Below, piece after piece: positions 35,884 to 47,684 of a stretch of 64,000 bases of DNA. This DNA comes from Coffea arabica. Its lineage: Eukaryota; Streptophyta; Magnoliopsida; Gentianales; Rubiaceae. The notes beneath the pieces are model-generated. The model saw nothing but the letters and a program-made list of their open reading frames with translations, had not been told where the DNA came from and did not search any database. The position numbers were made by a program, and so were the translations under genes. The DNA is taken from the NCBI RefSeq assembly GCF_036785885.1, contig NC_092323.1, positions 8,192,501 through 8,256,500 on the forward strand, in the 5' to 3' direction. Numbering within the stretch: the stretch's first letter is position 1; the number at the start of each line of letters is the position of its first letter.

Positions 35884-36377
35884 TAGAGCTGTTAATCGAA
35901 TCGGATAGCTCGCGAGCCAAGCTCGATTCGACTCGATAAGGGTTCGATTCGGCTCGTTTACTGAGAGAAACGAGCCGAGCTCGAGTTCAACTTTAGGCTC
36001 ATTTAATAGACGAGTCGAGTATAACTCGACTCGTTTAAACTCGACAGGCTCAAATAGTAGGGTCATTAGCGTCATTTCATTGTGTATTTGATATTTTTAC
36101 CTAATTCATTCTCAGTTTTTAGCCCTACTTTTTTATTTCCTCTTTCGGTTTTGCCCCTAATATTCATCTCCCAAACGAGCTAGAGCTTGATAAGCTCGGC
36201 TCGATTTTGAACTCGAATTCGAGTTCGAACTCGAATTTTCGATCGAGTACATCGAGTCAATCTCGAACAGCTTGTGAAGCTCGAATTACTAATCAAGCGA
36301 GCTCAAACTAACTCAATTAGATATTCAAATCGAGCTCGATTATCATGTGCTCGAATTCGACTCGATTAACAGCCCTA
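35884..36377. mobile_element. hAT-type MITE, TAGGGSTG family, copy B
   Basis: The ends are TAGAGCTGTTAATCGAATCG and, on the minus strand, TAGGGCTGTTAATCGAGTCG, a near-perfect inverted pair of about 20 bases. The 8-bp flanks are CCCCTAGC (35876-35883) and CTCCTAGC (36378-36385), one mismatch, the length made by hAT transposases. Inside are many ACTCGA/GAGCTCG units and no coding sequence. Confidence 0.8.
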
Positions 36378-37082
36378 CTCCTAGCTATCTCTTATGTATT
36401 TTTTTTTTTAACCCGACTCCACAAGAAGACATATAATGTTGAGTCAAAATAGTTATCCGTCCTACAAATGAGATACTCGTTCAAGCTTGGAGTGCAGAAG
36501 CAATTTCTTATTCGTGTAGTCTCTAGCAAGTAATGGAAATATGTTCATGCTTCCACCCCAAAAATAATTACTCCCCGGTTTTCTGGTTGAACCGTGTAGA
36601 AGAAAAAATTATTGGAGGCTCATGGGTCATGATGTCATAAATAAACCAGTAGTAATTAATCTAATCTGATCTTGGATTATCAGTAACCGTACCGAATACT
36701 GGACCATTCACCAACATTGTGGCCGATTGCTTTTACTCCTATCTTCTACACTATTATACTCACAAAAGTGCCACCATTTTAACATCATCTTACATATATA
36801 ATCAAAAGTGTTTAAAAGGTCTCTGGACCTTTGGCTACTCATATTTCACGGAAAGGGTCTCTTCAACCTTGATAGGCAGCAGAACAAATATTAAAACCGA
36901 CTCACTCTCACTGCCTATACTGTAATGCTTAATTTTTTAAGGAGCATCGCCGGGCCAAGAGTCGCTATTTGCTGCTGCAAGACTAATTGATAATAAAGCT
37001 CGATGCCACCTCACAAATCACACTTCCGAAATGTCAACTATGAAAGCCTTGACTTTCATGAAAACAAATGTTCTAATTGTTG
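36378..37082. other. Intergenic region downstream of the IDD gene
   Basis: It includes the 3' UTR of the IDD gene next to 37083. Nothing else is supported. Confidence 0.45.
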
Positions 37083-39355
37083 TCATGATCCCCTTCCCAT
37101 ATCTTTACCAGAGTACTCGCCGCTGCCACCAAATGATGCCGCTGCAGCAGCAGCAACATCAAGGCCGCCACCAATTGATGTCATTAAGGCAGAAAATCCG
37201 CCTGATGGGCCTCCACCAGCTGCCATCCCCAATCCAAGAAGGTCAAGGGTAGTATGCTTAGGACCGAATACAGATGGAGTCCCCAACATCAGTTCCTTCA
37301 AGCTAGACCCACCGTCACATGGCAGCCCAAGTCCCAGGCCTGCTGCCAATGATGCACTATCAGACTCAATTCCCCTCCCACTCCACTCCTGCTGCCCGCT
37401 CGAAGCTGACGCCGAAGAAACAATCCCGAACCCTCTCAGGAGTGAAGCATTAGTTGCTGCTGCTCCAATCTGAGCAGCTTTTTGCAGTAATGCTGTTGCA
37501 GACATGGCAGGTTGTGGTGCAGGCGCATACTGCCTACGTTCTTGCCCTGCTGTTCCAAAAATTGATGAACCGTGACTTGTAGCAAGACAGAGGGATATGG
37601 GTTCCGTAGAAGAAGACGCTACGACTTCAGATGCATTCTCAGGACGGGCCACAGCTCTAAACAAGTCGGTAAATTCAGGTGTTTGAGATTGCAAGCTTCC
37701 CGATGTTGTTGATGAGGCAAATAAGCTTGCAAACACGCTGCTGCTAGTACTTCCATGACTGCTTGAGCTGCTGCTGCTACCACAGCTGCCGGTTAAGCTG
37801 GTCACAACAGATGTTTCCTCTAGAATCTGAGGTGGAGCGGGACTTTGCGTGGGATTTTCAGGTCCCTCTGTTGAATTAAACAAATCATATAAAAAGAATG
37901 AGGGCAAAAAAAAAAAAAAAGAGCATTCCCTGGTAAAGAAGCAAGAAATGAAGAAAGTATAACCTTTCTTATTAAAGAGCTTTGTATATGATTAAAAGAG
38001 ATTCAATAATACCCTCCTTTCTCGGCATCAACTTTACTTTTAGCTTTTGGCTGGATCTCTGTCCATTCTCTACCAAAAGATTGCTTAGATTCAATCTCAA
38101 TTTTTTATTCATAGTTGAGATATGGTTTTCCCCAATTGAAGTTAGTAGTAGTTCATCCTTGTTCTTATAGTAACGGAGTAAATCTAGTCAACCATATATG
38201 CATATAACAACAAAGAAGAGGAACAGACAAAAACAACTAGACTCCAAGATTAATAGACAAAGAAACAACAACAACAACATTTTGCTTTTCTTTTCTTTTT
38301 TCCCGGCAAAAGTATGATATACATCCGACAAAACCCGGAGTACAGAGCTACATAACTACCCATCATCAGCAGTAGGTGGAGGAGGCTGAGCTACAAATTG
38401 GCAGTTTCGAGCAGAAATACCTGGATTTTGAACAGGCAAAGCTGAAGATGCTAAAGCAGCTGGTGGAGGAGGCTGAGCTGCTACCGAAGGTGGTGGTGAT
38501 GAGGATGCAAGTGTTTGAAGCTTCGGCTCCTCATCATCAGCAGTAGGAGCTGGAAGTGCCTCAACTGTCTGTGCTTTTGCACTCTCCTCAGCTAATGCAT
38601 CACAAAAAGCTCTATGTGTAATAAAGCTATCCCTCCTGCAATCATCAAACAGACATTAACATCATTCTTGAAAATAAAAAGAAAAACAGAGGGAAAAATT
38701 TATCTTAACAAGGTAGGGAAAATATCAGTTAACCTTGAAAACAGAGTCCCACAATCACATTTATATTCTCTAGTTCCACAAATCTTTGAATGAGCTTTCC
38801 AATCAGACTGAACAGCATATTTCTTCGAACACTTGTCGCATTTCCACTTCTTTTCGCCATGTTTTCTGCAGAAATGCTTCTTAATTCCGGTCAAATCGCC
38901 CAATGCTCGAGAAGGATCATGGTGAACACAGGTGAGTTCAGGGCATACATAAACTCTCTTCTTGACCTCTTTGCTCGATCTCTGCCTAAGTTTCCAAGGC
39001 AAATTATGTCCTCTCCGATGCAGCTGCAAATTCTGGTCCCTTTGGAACCCTTTATTGCAAATTTCGCACACAAATCTATTTGTTGCCAACAGAGTCTTTG
39101 GTGACAAAGCAATCACCTCTGCATCCGGATCTAAGAGAAAAACAAAATGAAACTTCAGCAATAAGCAAAAACAGATTACCAGTCTTTTATGTTTTCCTTT
39201 CTGGCTCTTTTACCTGGCATGCCTGGGAGATTTCGTTTTTTCTTGGCAGATGATGTAGGAGGGGCTGCCGCTTGATTGCCTGAAGAAGAAGCACTGGCAT
39301 CACCGGAAGCGGTAGAATCATTCATGACAGAAGAGTTATCCATATCGGCAGGCAT
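37083..39355 (-). CDS. INDETERMINATE DOMAIN (IDD) zinc-finger transcription factor, IDD4/IDD5 type
   Basis: Exons in transcript order are 39355-39214, 39130-38734, 38635-38421 and 37867-37083, 1539 bases (512 residues). A nuclear signal ([11 protein letters not shown], about residues 37-47) precedes the ID domain of four fingers. These are [10 protein letters not shown] (C2H2), [19 protein letters not shown] (C2H2), [19 protein letters not shown] (C2HC) and [18 protein letters not shown] (C2HC, split by an intron). The rest is Ser-, Ala- and Gly-rich. Near the C-terminus is [20 protein letters not shown] followed by LLGLGM, the variant of the TRDFLG motif I recall in the IDD4/5/6 clade. IDD proteins bind an AGACAA-type core and work with GRAS partners in the nucleus, in patterning, metabolism and hormone response. 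A short 3' readthrough form is possible (see findings). Confidence 0.9.
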
Positions 39356-41549
39356 GGAAAGAGTACTGGAGTTGTTAAAAGGGATTTTTAAGACTGCTAG
39401 AAAGAGAAATTTTGGGGCATTTATGCTGCAAAAAAACTTTTAGGATATAAAGCTCCTTTTTCCTTTCTACGGCTTATGGTCACAGCACTCAGCTCTCAGA
39501 CTTGTGTATCTATCCACCAGTCAATCTAATTTAAAAAAAAAAAAAAAAAAAATCTCCAACTACCAACTACGATCAACTTTTGACCACGACCAGATCAGAA
39601 AATGAGCTAATTAGCAAATCCCAGTTCACAGAACCACCACCTGTAAGCTCTGCAAATAACGGAATCAGAGTCGCCAGAGAATTATCGCCGGTGAGCATGA
39701 CATGAGTATCTTCAGCTAAAAGAAGATGAAATTTTGCTGTACTTCATGAGGTTTCTAGAACATGGACCTTAAATCTAGGCAGCTGTTCACCTGTCTAATA
39801 ACCAGAAAACATTTCAGCACCGAGCTTCTTGAATTTCCGATGAAGTTTTCTCCGATGAAAATGCCGGAAATTGGGCTGGGGAGCAGTACTTTCAAGAAGA
39901 CGGCTCAGAAAACTAGATGAAAGAGGAAATTTAGGAGGGCAGAGAAAGAGAGAAGAAGATGTGAAAGTCTTCTTGTGTTTGGTCTACAGTCGTGTATTGT
40001 TTAGATAGAACAGGTAGCCGATGTGGATTTGATTAAAGAAGAGCTAATAAATTAATTAGAAATCATCAACTGTAAATGGGGAGAAGGGCGAAAGATAATG
40101 ACGAGTTAAGTTTTGTGGCTCACTTTTTAACCACGGTTTCATTGTTGACCTGACCATATGGTGTGGTAGAGTTTCAGAAAAAAACAGAAGAGTTTAATGA
40201 TGGTGCAGAGTGCAGACTGCTAGTGCTGTTCAAAATGTTTTCGACGTGGGATTGGGACACGTACGTTTAGCTTTCGATAAAAATTAGTGATTATTGTAGT
40301 GTTTTTTCAGAAAAAAAAAAAGAAAGCTATAATATTTCAGAAATATTTTATTAGTGTAGTTTACAGAAATAATAGTGTATATTAAATTATGCAAAAATGC
40401 ATGGCAACCTTACAGTCATAATAGTGTCCGGACCCTTTTGATTTTTCTTGCCATGGCCTTTACAATTTTGACTTTCAATTATAAATTTCTGCACAATTTT
40501 ATTTTGTGATATATAATTTGTGTATTAAATTTTTAAAAACAAAATTTGGTAATTATTTGTTTCAATTAGGCTTCACGATGTATATTCAAAAACTCTCGTT
40601 TATTTGTTAAAATTTATTTGCTTACAATATCAATATATTTTTTAATTATTTTTTTATTTCGCATATATTATATCAAAAAAGAGTTACACCTACGTACGGC
40701 GAATATAAATGCATTCTCGTCTCTAAGTTGTAGAGCGAGCAAAAGGGTTTTATGCATAGCAATTATGTGTAATTTGCACCGTCGAGTGCAACCACTACAT
40801 TCTATTCTATTGTGGATTAAGAAATGAGGACATGTGTCATAAGTAATCATCCCATCCTCTTACTGATTTATGCTCTACGTCCAGTCTCCATTTTACACAT
40901 CCCCTGTAGCACCAAACGAAACATGAATCTGGCTCTCTAATTCCATCTCCTAATAAGTACTAATAAGTTGCTTTATTAAGACTAATCGTCTAATCATCAT
41001 TCACCCTGGAGGTTTTTTCCCAGTGAAAAATGCCTTATCCCACAAGAAAAGCATCGATATCATTATTGTTAGACTTTTGATGAGTGAGACCGTCTTTCAT
41101 TCTTTTCCTGCTCATATTCTCTCCGTCAATGCCAAGCTCTCTTTTTTTTTTTTGGTCCTTTATTTTTCTTTTCCATGACTTGCACAAGAGAAAAACGGAG
41201 CGGGAGATGGAATAGGCTGTGGGAATCAAATACCGGTTTGAAGATCAGAGAAATAAAACTCTCGCCCATTGGGCAGTGCGTAATTCTCTACTATTTTTCA
41301 ATTTACCTCAGCAATGAATACAATTCACAACAAGCAAGATTATGAATTTAGCTGAAATGATGCATAAACAGGCCGCCCGCATATTTCATGAATTATAGCT
41401 AAGCATAATCATCACGTCATCTTTGATAGAGAAGAGTTATTTCACTTCACTTACAAAAACAGATTTTGTCGGAGAGAGGTGACCAGTTTTTCGTGTTTAC
41501 TAAACAGAAAACTATACTCCTAGCAGAGATAAAAAGCAAAGGCTATACG
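39356..41549. other. IDD leader and promoter, and intergenic DNA
   Basis: Sequence from 39356 to about 39990 probably contains the IDD leader, perhaps with an intron, and CT-rich promoter DNA on the minus strand. The remainder to 41549 is AT-rich with no gene seen. Confidence 0.4.
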
Positions 41550-42421
41550 TAGCCTGTCAATCGAACCTAACGAGCGAGTTTTTATAAGCTTAAGTTCAGC
41601 TCATTTTATTTGAAATATTTTCGAGTTTCGGGCTATGAGTTTCGGGTTCATAAATGTGAAATTCATACTCAACTCACATAATATTCGGGTTGTGAGTCTT
41701 AATCGGATTTAGTCCAAACTCACTTATTACTCCTTAATTTTCTTAATATAATTACTATAATTATTAAATTGTAAAACTAATTTAACATTTACAATACTAT
41801 AATATTAAAACTAAACATGAACAAATAATAGTTCTTAAAAAGTGTATAAACCAAAAATTTTCAACAATATTTATATTTAATTCGTTCAAAATGCATGAAA
41901 AATAAGTAATAAAACATGCAATCATAAGTCAATACATATTTAAAAGTTGAAACTTTTTTTATAATCTTGTGATTTAAATCCAAATATGTTTGATGATTTG
42001 TGTTTGTAGACCAAAAAGAAATCAACCAATATTATGTCAATACAAAAATTTACTCAATCAATAAGAAAAGTTAGAGATTTAGTTATGCATTACTAATATT
42101 GGCTCTTAAGAAAGCTCCTGGAAAAGTCTTTAGATGTATTTTTGTGTTTTGTAATTTATATATATTTAGTATTTAGTAATAATATATTTGAATATATTAT
42201 TATACATAATATCAAATATAAATATTATATATATAGGTAATTAAAGGGCCGGACCTATATCGGGTTTGAACCTAATATGACCCAAACTTGACTCATATTT
42301 AATTCGGGCATAATTTTTAGGCTCAAACTCAGATCGGTTCACTAAAAGATCGGGTTCATCGGGCTTTTTGTCTGGCCGAACGAGTCGAGTTCAAGCTGAC
42401 CCAACCCCATTGACAGTCCTA
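41550..42421. mobile_element. hAT-type MITE, TAGGGSTG family, copy C (long form)
   Basis: The ends are TAGCCTGTCAATCGAACC and, on the minus strand, TAGGACTGTCAATGGGG. Flanks are GCTATACG (41542-41549) and GCTATACA (42422-42429), an 8-bp duplication with one mismatch. Subterminal parts carry GAGTTTCGGG and ACTCAACTCA-type motifs instead of the GAGCTCGA repeats of copies A, B and D, so it is a separate subfamily. The 0.87-kb interior is AT-rich without coding capacity. Confidence 0.75.
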
Positions 42422-42510
42422 GCTATACACTTTTAACAGAAGTGTTTTTGGAGTCGAGAATCGAAAATAGAACTAACGAAGTTCAATTAAGAAACATTAG
42501 GGTCCAATTA

Positions 42511-42650
42511 TTGTTTGGATATTGGTTTTTCACAGAAAATTTTTTACTTTTTTTGTGAATACATTTCTCAATCACCTTTTTATTTTACATATATCAAATT
42601 ATTGCAATACAATTTTTTAAAAAAATTTATAAAAATAGCAATCCAAACGG
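42511..42650. mobile_element. Short MITE, TGTTTGGATT family, copy 5
   Basis: The ends are ATTGTTTGGATATTGG and ATAGCAATCCAAACGGG, and the interior is TTTT/AAAA-rich. It lies 90 bases beyond hAT copy C. Confidence 0.55.
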
Positions 42651-45276
42651 GAGGGCAGCACCATAGTTTAAGTACAATTATCAATTATACTAAAGTACAC
42701 TTTCAATAATTATGCCAAAAGATAGTAAAAAATATATGTATAGTGATCTTTTTGTTCCTTTACTTATTGTTCTTAATGAAAGAATTGAAATCATTGCCAA
42801 AAAAGATGAGGGACGATCATATAAATTTGAGTGACCTAACAGTCTAGTTCAATTAAAATTTAACTAAGCATACTCTTAGTAGTGCTAATGGTATCATATA
42901 CCACGTTTTGATACTTTACCTGTAATTCTTTCTTGCCTTCATTCAGCTACCTGGGCTAAAACATCGTCTAGCTGATATCGACCGGGTCTTTGCATTCACA
43001 GCACTAGCATTGCTTGATGCGACTGGTAGCTAAGTTCGATCGATTTGAATCTGACCGTGACCGACCTTATCCTTTTCTTGTCGGGCAAAAAGATGTTGAA
43101 AATAACGCCAGAGGAATCGTACCTTATATATGTTACTTTGTTTAGCATTTAGGAAAAATAGGTTAAAATGTTTTTCACATTTCACCAATTAATTTTTTTT
43201 ATCATTCTCTTTCAAAACAGTGATTTTCCGTGCCCTACAAAATCAAGTTGATAAAATGTAATTACAACCTAAATTTCGACTACTTTTTTTATCACCAAAT
43301 CTATCACGTGACTCACACAACATATAGTCTCATTGTTTTAGGGATAACAAAATGTTAGATCCTATTTGTAGTTAAACAAATGATTTGATTCATATTCATT
43401 TTTATTTCTAAAAAAATTAGGATCCAACATGGATCATATTCATTTTTTCCCTAAAAAAGGGATGTGATTCAATCCATATTGATTTTTGCCACTAAAAAAA
43501 AGTAGGATGTTATCACATTGTATATAAAAAAATAACTGCATGTAGGTCGCATGGTGATTTTAGACTAAAAAGTGATAAAAAAACTTAGGTTGGGATCCAA
43601 TTTTGCTAACTTGAATTCGTAAGAGACGTAAAGTTAACATTTTAAATGTGAAGAATGAAAAAATTAATGTAATAAAATATAAAGGATGTTTTGAATAATT
43701 TTTCCTAGCATTTTCTTATACTAAATTTGCTTCATCAAACCAAAATAAGCTAGAATTAGAGAAATGAAAACCAACGACTGTGTATAAAGATGTGGCTCAA
43801 AAAAAAAAAGAAAAAAGAGAAGAGCTAGCTGCTTGTCATCCGGAAATAAGTTAGGTATAATTTTGCCGGGTTTATTGTTGGATTTTTGCTGTCATTCCCA
43901 CCTGAAATCCCTACAACAAAAAATGTGTTTTTGTACTATTCTTGATGTCTGTGTTGAATTTCAAAATTCAGAATGACAAGTTTTTCCCACCTGAAATCCC
44001 TGCCACAAAATGTGTTTTTGTACTTTTTCCTGATGCCTAAGTTGAATTTCAAAATACAGGATGACAAAAAAAAAAAAATTTTTGATGTCGTAAAATTGGT
44101 TGAAATTAAGGCCAAGTCTGATACTGATTGCTGTTTTGAGGATACAGTCTAGCTATTAATGGTTACAATTTACATCTACTAATCATTTTCCGATAACTGG
44201 TTTACTTTTTGCCTTACGTTTATATATTTTATTTCTTTGTTAGTACGTATTATTTAGAAGTTCAAAACATCTACAGTAAAGCTACTTATAGTGCTTGATT
44301 GTCATCATTGTCCATTACATTTCCAATTTTCTCCTAATTTGACATTTCAAACATTCGGCCAAAAAAAAAATCACCCTTGATGTTCTAATCACTTATGTCT
44401 ATTGTCTAATTTTTATTAACATATTAAACAACCGTTTTTTTTTTTTTAAGAAGATCAACAGTCCAGCAATAAGGGGTCAACATAGAAGATGGCAACGATA
44501 CGAGGCCGCTCGCGCTAGTGCTTGGTAGCTCGGTATCTCATTTCTCCGGCGAACTTTGCAACTTTATAAGACTAGTACAATAGAGACCTTTTGCTGTTCT
44601 TTCATTTTGATTCTTTTGATGAGTTAATTTGATGTTTTAGTTTCCTTAACCAAGATGGCATGCCATTAATTGAGATTCCAAGGAAATTGGCTTGACATTC
44701 AACAAAAGGGGCTGGCTGATCTCAAAAGTTTCAAGCCCTAGAAAGTTTACTTTTAGTTTCAGTCTTTCAGAAGAGGACGGAGGACCACCTCAATAATCAC
44801 GATGCTTCTTTTTTTTTATTTTTATAAATAAATATATATAAATTTTTAGCCTCCCAAAATAAAGAGAAAAGGGTCCGGGTTACTTTTATTTTGTTACCTG
44901 GAGCCCGGAGGATATGCCTGCAGTAGCATTTCGGCTACGCAAAGTCAATAACAATTCAAGGAAAAAGTGCAATTGCGAATATATTGATGCAGATAATTGA
45001 ACATATGGCATTTGTTCTATTCCAGGATGACAAAGATCTTTAGGTCTAAGCAAGTAAACAACACTTGGGGTTACAAGCCCTCCCAAGAATTTAGAAATTA
45101 CACTTCATTTCCTTCAAGTATTAAAGAGTTTTATTTACTTTATATTTGTATAAACAAAAAAAAAAGATTTTGTCCCTGAAAAGCATCCTAATTATCAGAG
45201 TTGAAGGATGGAGTCCTAATAAACTAATTATTTATTATTATTAAATCAAAAGTAAAGTTATAAACACGGTAGAGGG
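42651..45276. other. AT-rich intergenic region
   Basis: No gene is supported. It contains a two-copy tandem repeat (listed separately) and several poly-A/T runs. Short open frames here have no recognisable domain. Confidence 0.5.
43895..44068. repeat. Two-copy tandem duplication, period 89 bases
   Basis: Both units start TTCCCACCTGAAATCCCT and continue with TGTGTTTTTGTACT and GTTGAATTTCAAAAT. Copy 1 is 43895-43983 and copy 2 is 43984-44068, with roughly 10-15 differences. No coding role is seen. Confidence 0.75.
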
Positions 45277-45634
45277 TAGGGGTGTTCGAGCTTGACTCGA
45301 GTTTGAGCTAATTAAGTCGAACTCGAGCTCGAATTTGAGCTCAAAAACATTAAGCTCGTTGGCTTGCGAGCTTAATTATATATATATTTTTTATTTTTTA
45401 TTTTAATAGTAAAATTACATATATATCTATAATATTTTATTATTTGTTAAAAAATTATTATTTTATTTATTTTTAAAAATAAATAATTATTTTTTAAAAA
45501 AATAAATTTATTTTTATTTTTATTTTTATTTTTTAAACTCGAGCTCGAACTTGAGCTCGAGCTTCACAAAATTAACTGAAGGTTCGACTTGATTAGGTCA
45601 AAATTCGGCTCGATTCGACTCGTTTGCACCCCTA
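45277..45634. mobile_element. hAT-type MITE, TAGGGSTG family, copy D
   Basis: The ends are TAGGGGTGTTCGAGCTTGAC and, on the minus strand, TAGGGGTGCAAACGAGTCG. Flanks GTAGAGGG (45269-45276) and GCAGAGAG (45635-45642) agree at 6 of 8 positions. Subterminal GAGCTCGA repeats enclose an AT-rich core shared with copy A. It is non-coding. Confidence 0.7.
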
Positions 45635-46990
45635 GCAGAGAGTTGTCGTTTCATACTTGTGTGGTGGTCAAGATGAGAAAGAAATGGCAAAAAGGAGACG
45701 TGTGCACCGTCTAAAATTCAAAATTAAAGAAGGGACAAGGATGGGACAATGATCGAGTTTGAAGTACAAAAGCCAAAGTCTACTGTAGCGTAGTTTCTTA
45801 TGTTCTTTTTTGTTATAATAAGGAAAGAAAAACGTATGACTGCTTTCTAGTAAATAATTGCAAAACGCAGTAATAAAGTACTGTAAAAAGTTTCCTGATT
45901 TCACTTCAGAAAGGGTGCACGTTCTCCTACGTGTCTCAGAAATTTTTATTTTTTTATTTTTTGTTGTCGTCAGCATCAACTAGTTTCCATGATGCTGCTC
46001 TATCATACAAGTGTTTGCTTTCCATATTTATGAAGAAATACGTAGCAAGTAAGAATGGAAGACGAGGAGAATGGAAGATCTTGACTGTTTATCGTAAACA
46101 TAAATAATATGCTTATTTGTTGGGAGTTTAGGATCGGAAATGAAAGAAGAGAGAGTTTATCATAAAAGAGGAGAGGGCAGTAGGATGGGAATACTTGTCT
46201 GGGAGTAGCAGAAGAAGAAAGAACCACCGGTCCTTTTGGCTCGGTGGTCACCTATATGTGACTATTTTCAGTGACTCTCTTTTATGGAATTTCTACTCTC
46301 AACTCTATCTTTTCCCTAATTATGATAGTTTAAATTAAAAAAATATTACAGTTACTATAAAAAAAAAAGTAATAGAAGAAAAAAGGGAGAGAAAAAGTTT
46401 TCTCCTCTAGTATGTGGCTCGGTTTGACGGACAAATAGAACAATAATTATTTTCATAGACTTTAAATGACACAATCAAATTTCCTTTTTTATATCTAACC
46501 ACTTTTCAAGAGGGAGCTTTCTTCTTCTATTTCTCTCAATTAATTTTTTTTCTTTTCCCTCCACTTAAAAACCCTGAAACAAAGAAAAAATAAGCAATTT
46601 CTCATACTTTCCCTTCTCTTATCTCCATTTCCTACCATCCAAACGCCCTATGGTAAAATAAAACCAAAAAGAGGGACAGAGAGTATAAACTAGAGAGCGA
46701 AAATCATTTTCGATAATCATCATTTAGTGTAGGACTCTATGCCATGGTAACAACCACAAAGCCGGCATAAGACTTTTCTCAACATCCACATAATTAATTG
46801 CATTGACTTGGAACGCAATTGCTTTACCTTTTTTTCTTTTCTTCTTAAAAGAATTTGTCATATCATATTCAAACTTGTTATCATGCTGGACAGAAATGAT
46901 GGGCCTAGCCAAGCTGGATTTCTAGTGCAGTAAGGCACTCGTTTTCTTTATTCAAAAATCAAAATAGGAGGAGAGTATCGCAGGGAACCC
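45635..46990. other. Intergenic region before the Pack-MULE
   Basis: No gene is seen. Around 46500-46640 the sequence (CCACTTAAAAACCCTGAAAC) resembles a block near 54600 and 54945, suggesting a further low-copy repeat family. Confidence 0.45.
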
Positions 46991-47652
46991 TTTTCTTTTG
47001 GGTAAAATACACTAAACCCCCATGTAGTTTGGGTTATTATCATAAAGTCTCCTCATTATTTGAAAACCCCCAAAAAACCTCCTCGTGGTTTGGACTAATT
47101 TGGGTAATGGACTGAAATCGTCCAATTTGACGGGAAGTGAATTACACACGCTTGACAAGCGAGTGTGATAACAATACATCAAGGGTAATGTGGTAATTTT
47201 ACATTTTCTTTTCTTTTCTTTTTTTTTTCCTAGTTCTTCCTTGTTCTTCTTTCTCCTGAACTGAACCATCTGGAGTAGAAAAACTGAAGCAAAATCAACA
47301 CCAACCTTTGTTAATCCGGTGACACCCGGCAAAAGATTCCACCAACGGAATCCAGTATTTGCTTCAACCCTTCACCAACCGAAGCAACCCAACACCTCAA
47401 CCTTCAAACTCCTCGAAGCCTAAAACCATCTGCTTTTCCCAGTTGTTATAACTTGTACCACCAATTTGTAATTACAAATTTCTACTAGAAGGGGGAAAAA
47501 AAATTTCCCCGAACTCCTTCAGAATCATCATCATCTACCACCAAGTACAATTAAACTGGTTGGCCCGATACCTGCCCGGAGGCTGACGTGACCCAGACCC
47601 GTAAGCTCAACCGGACCCAGAGAAATCCGAGGACGAGACCACCCAGAAATGC

Positions 47653-47684
<32 letters not shown>

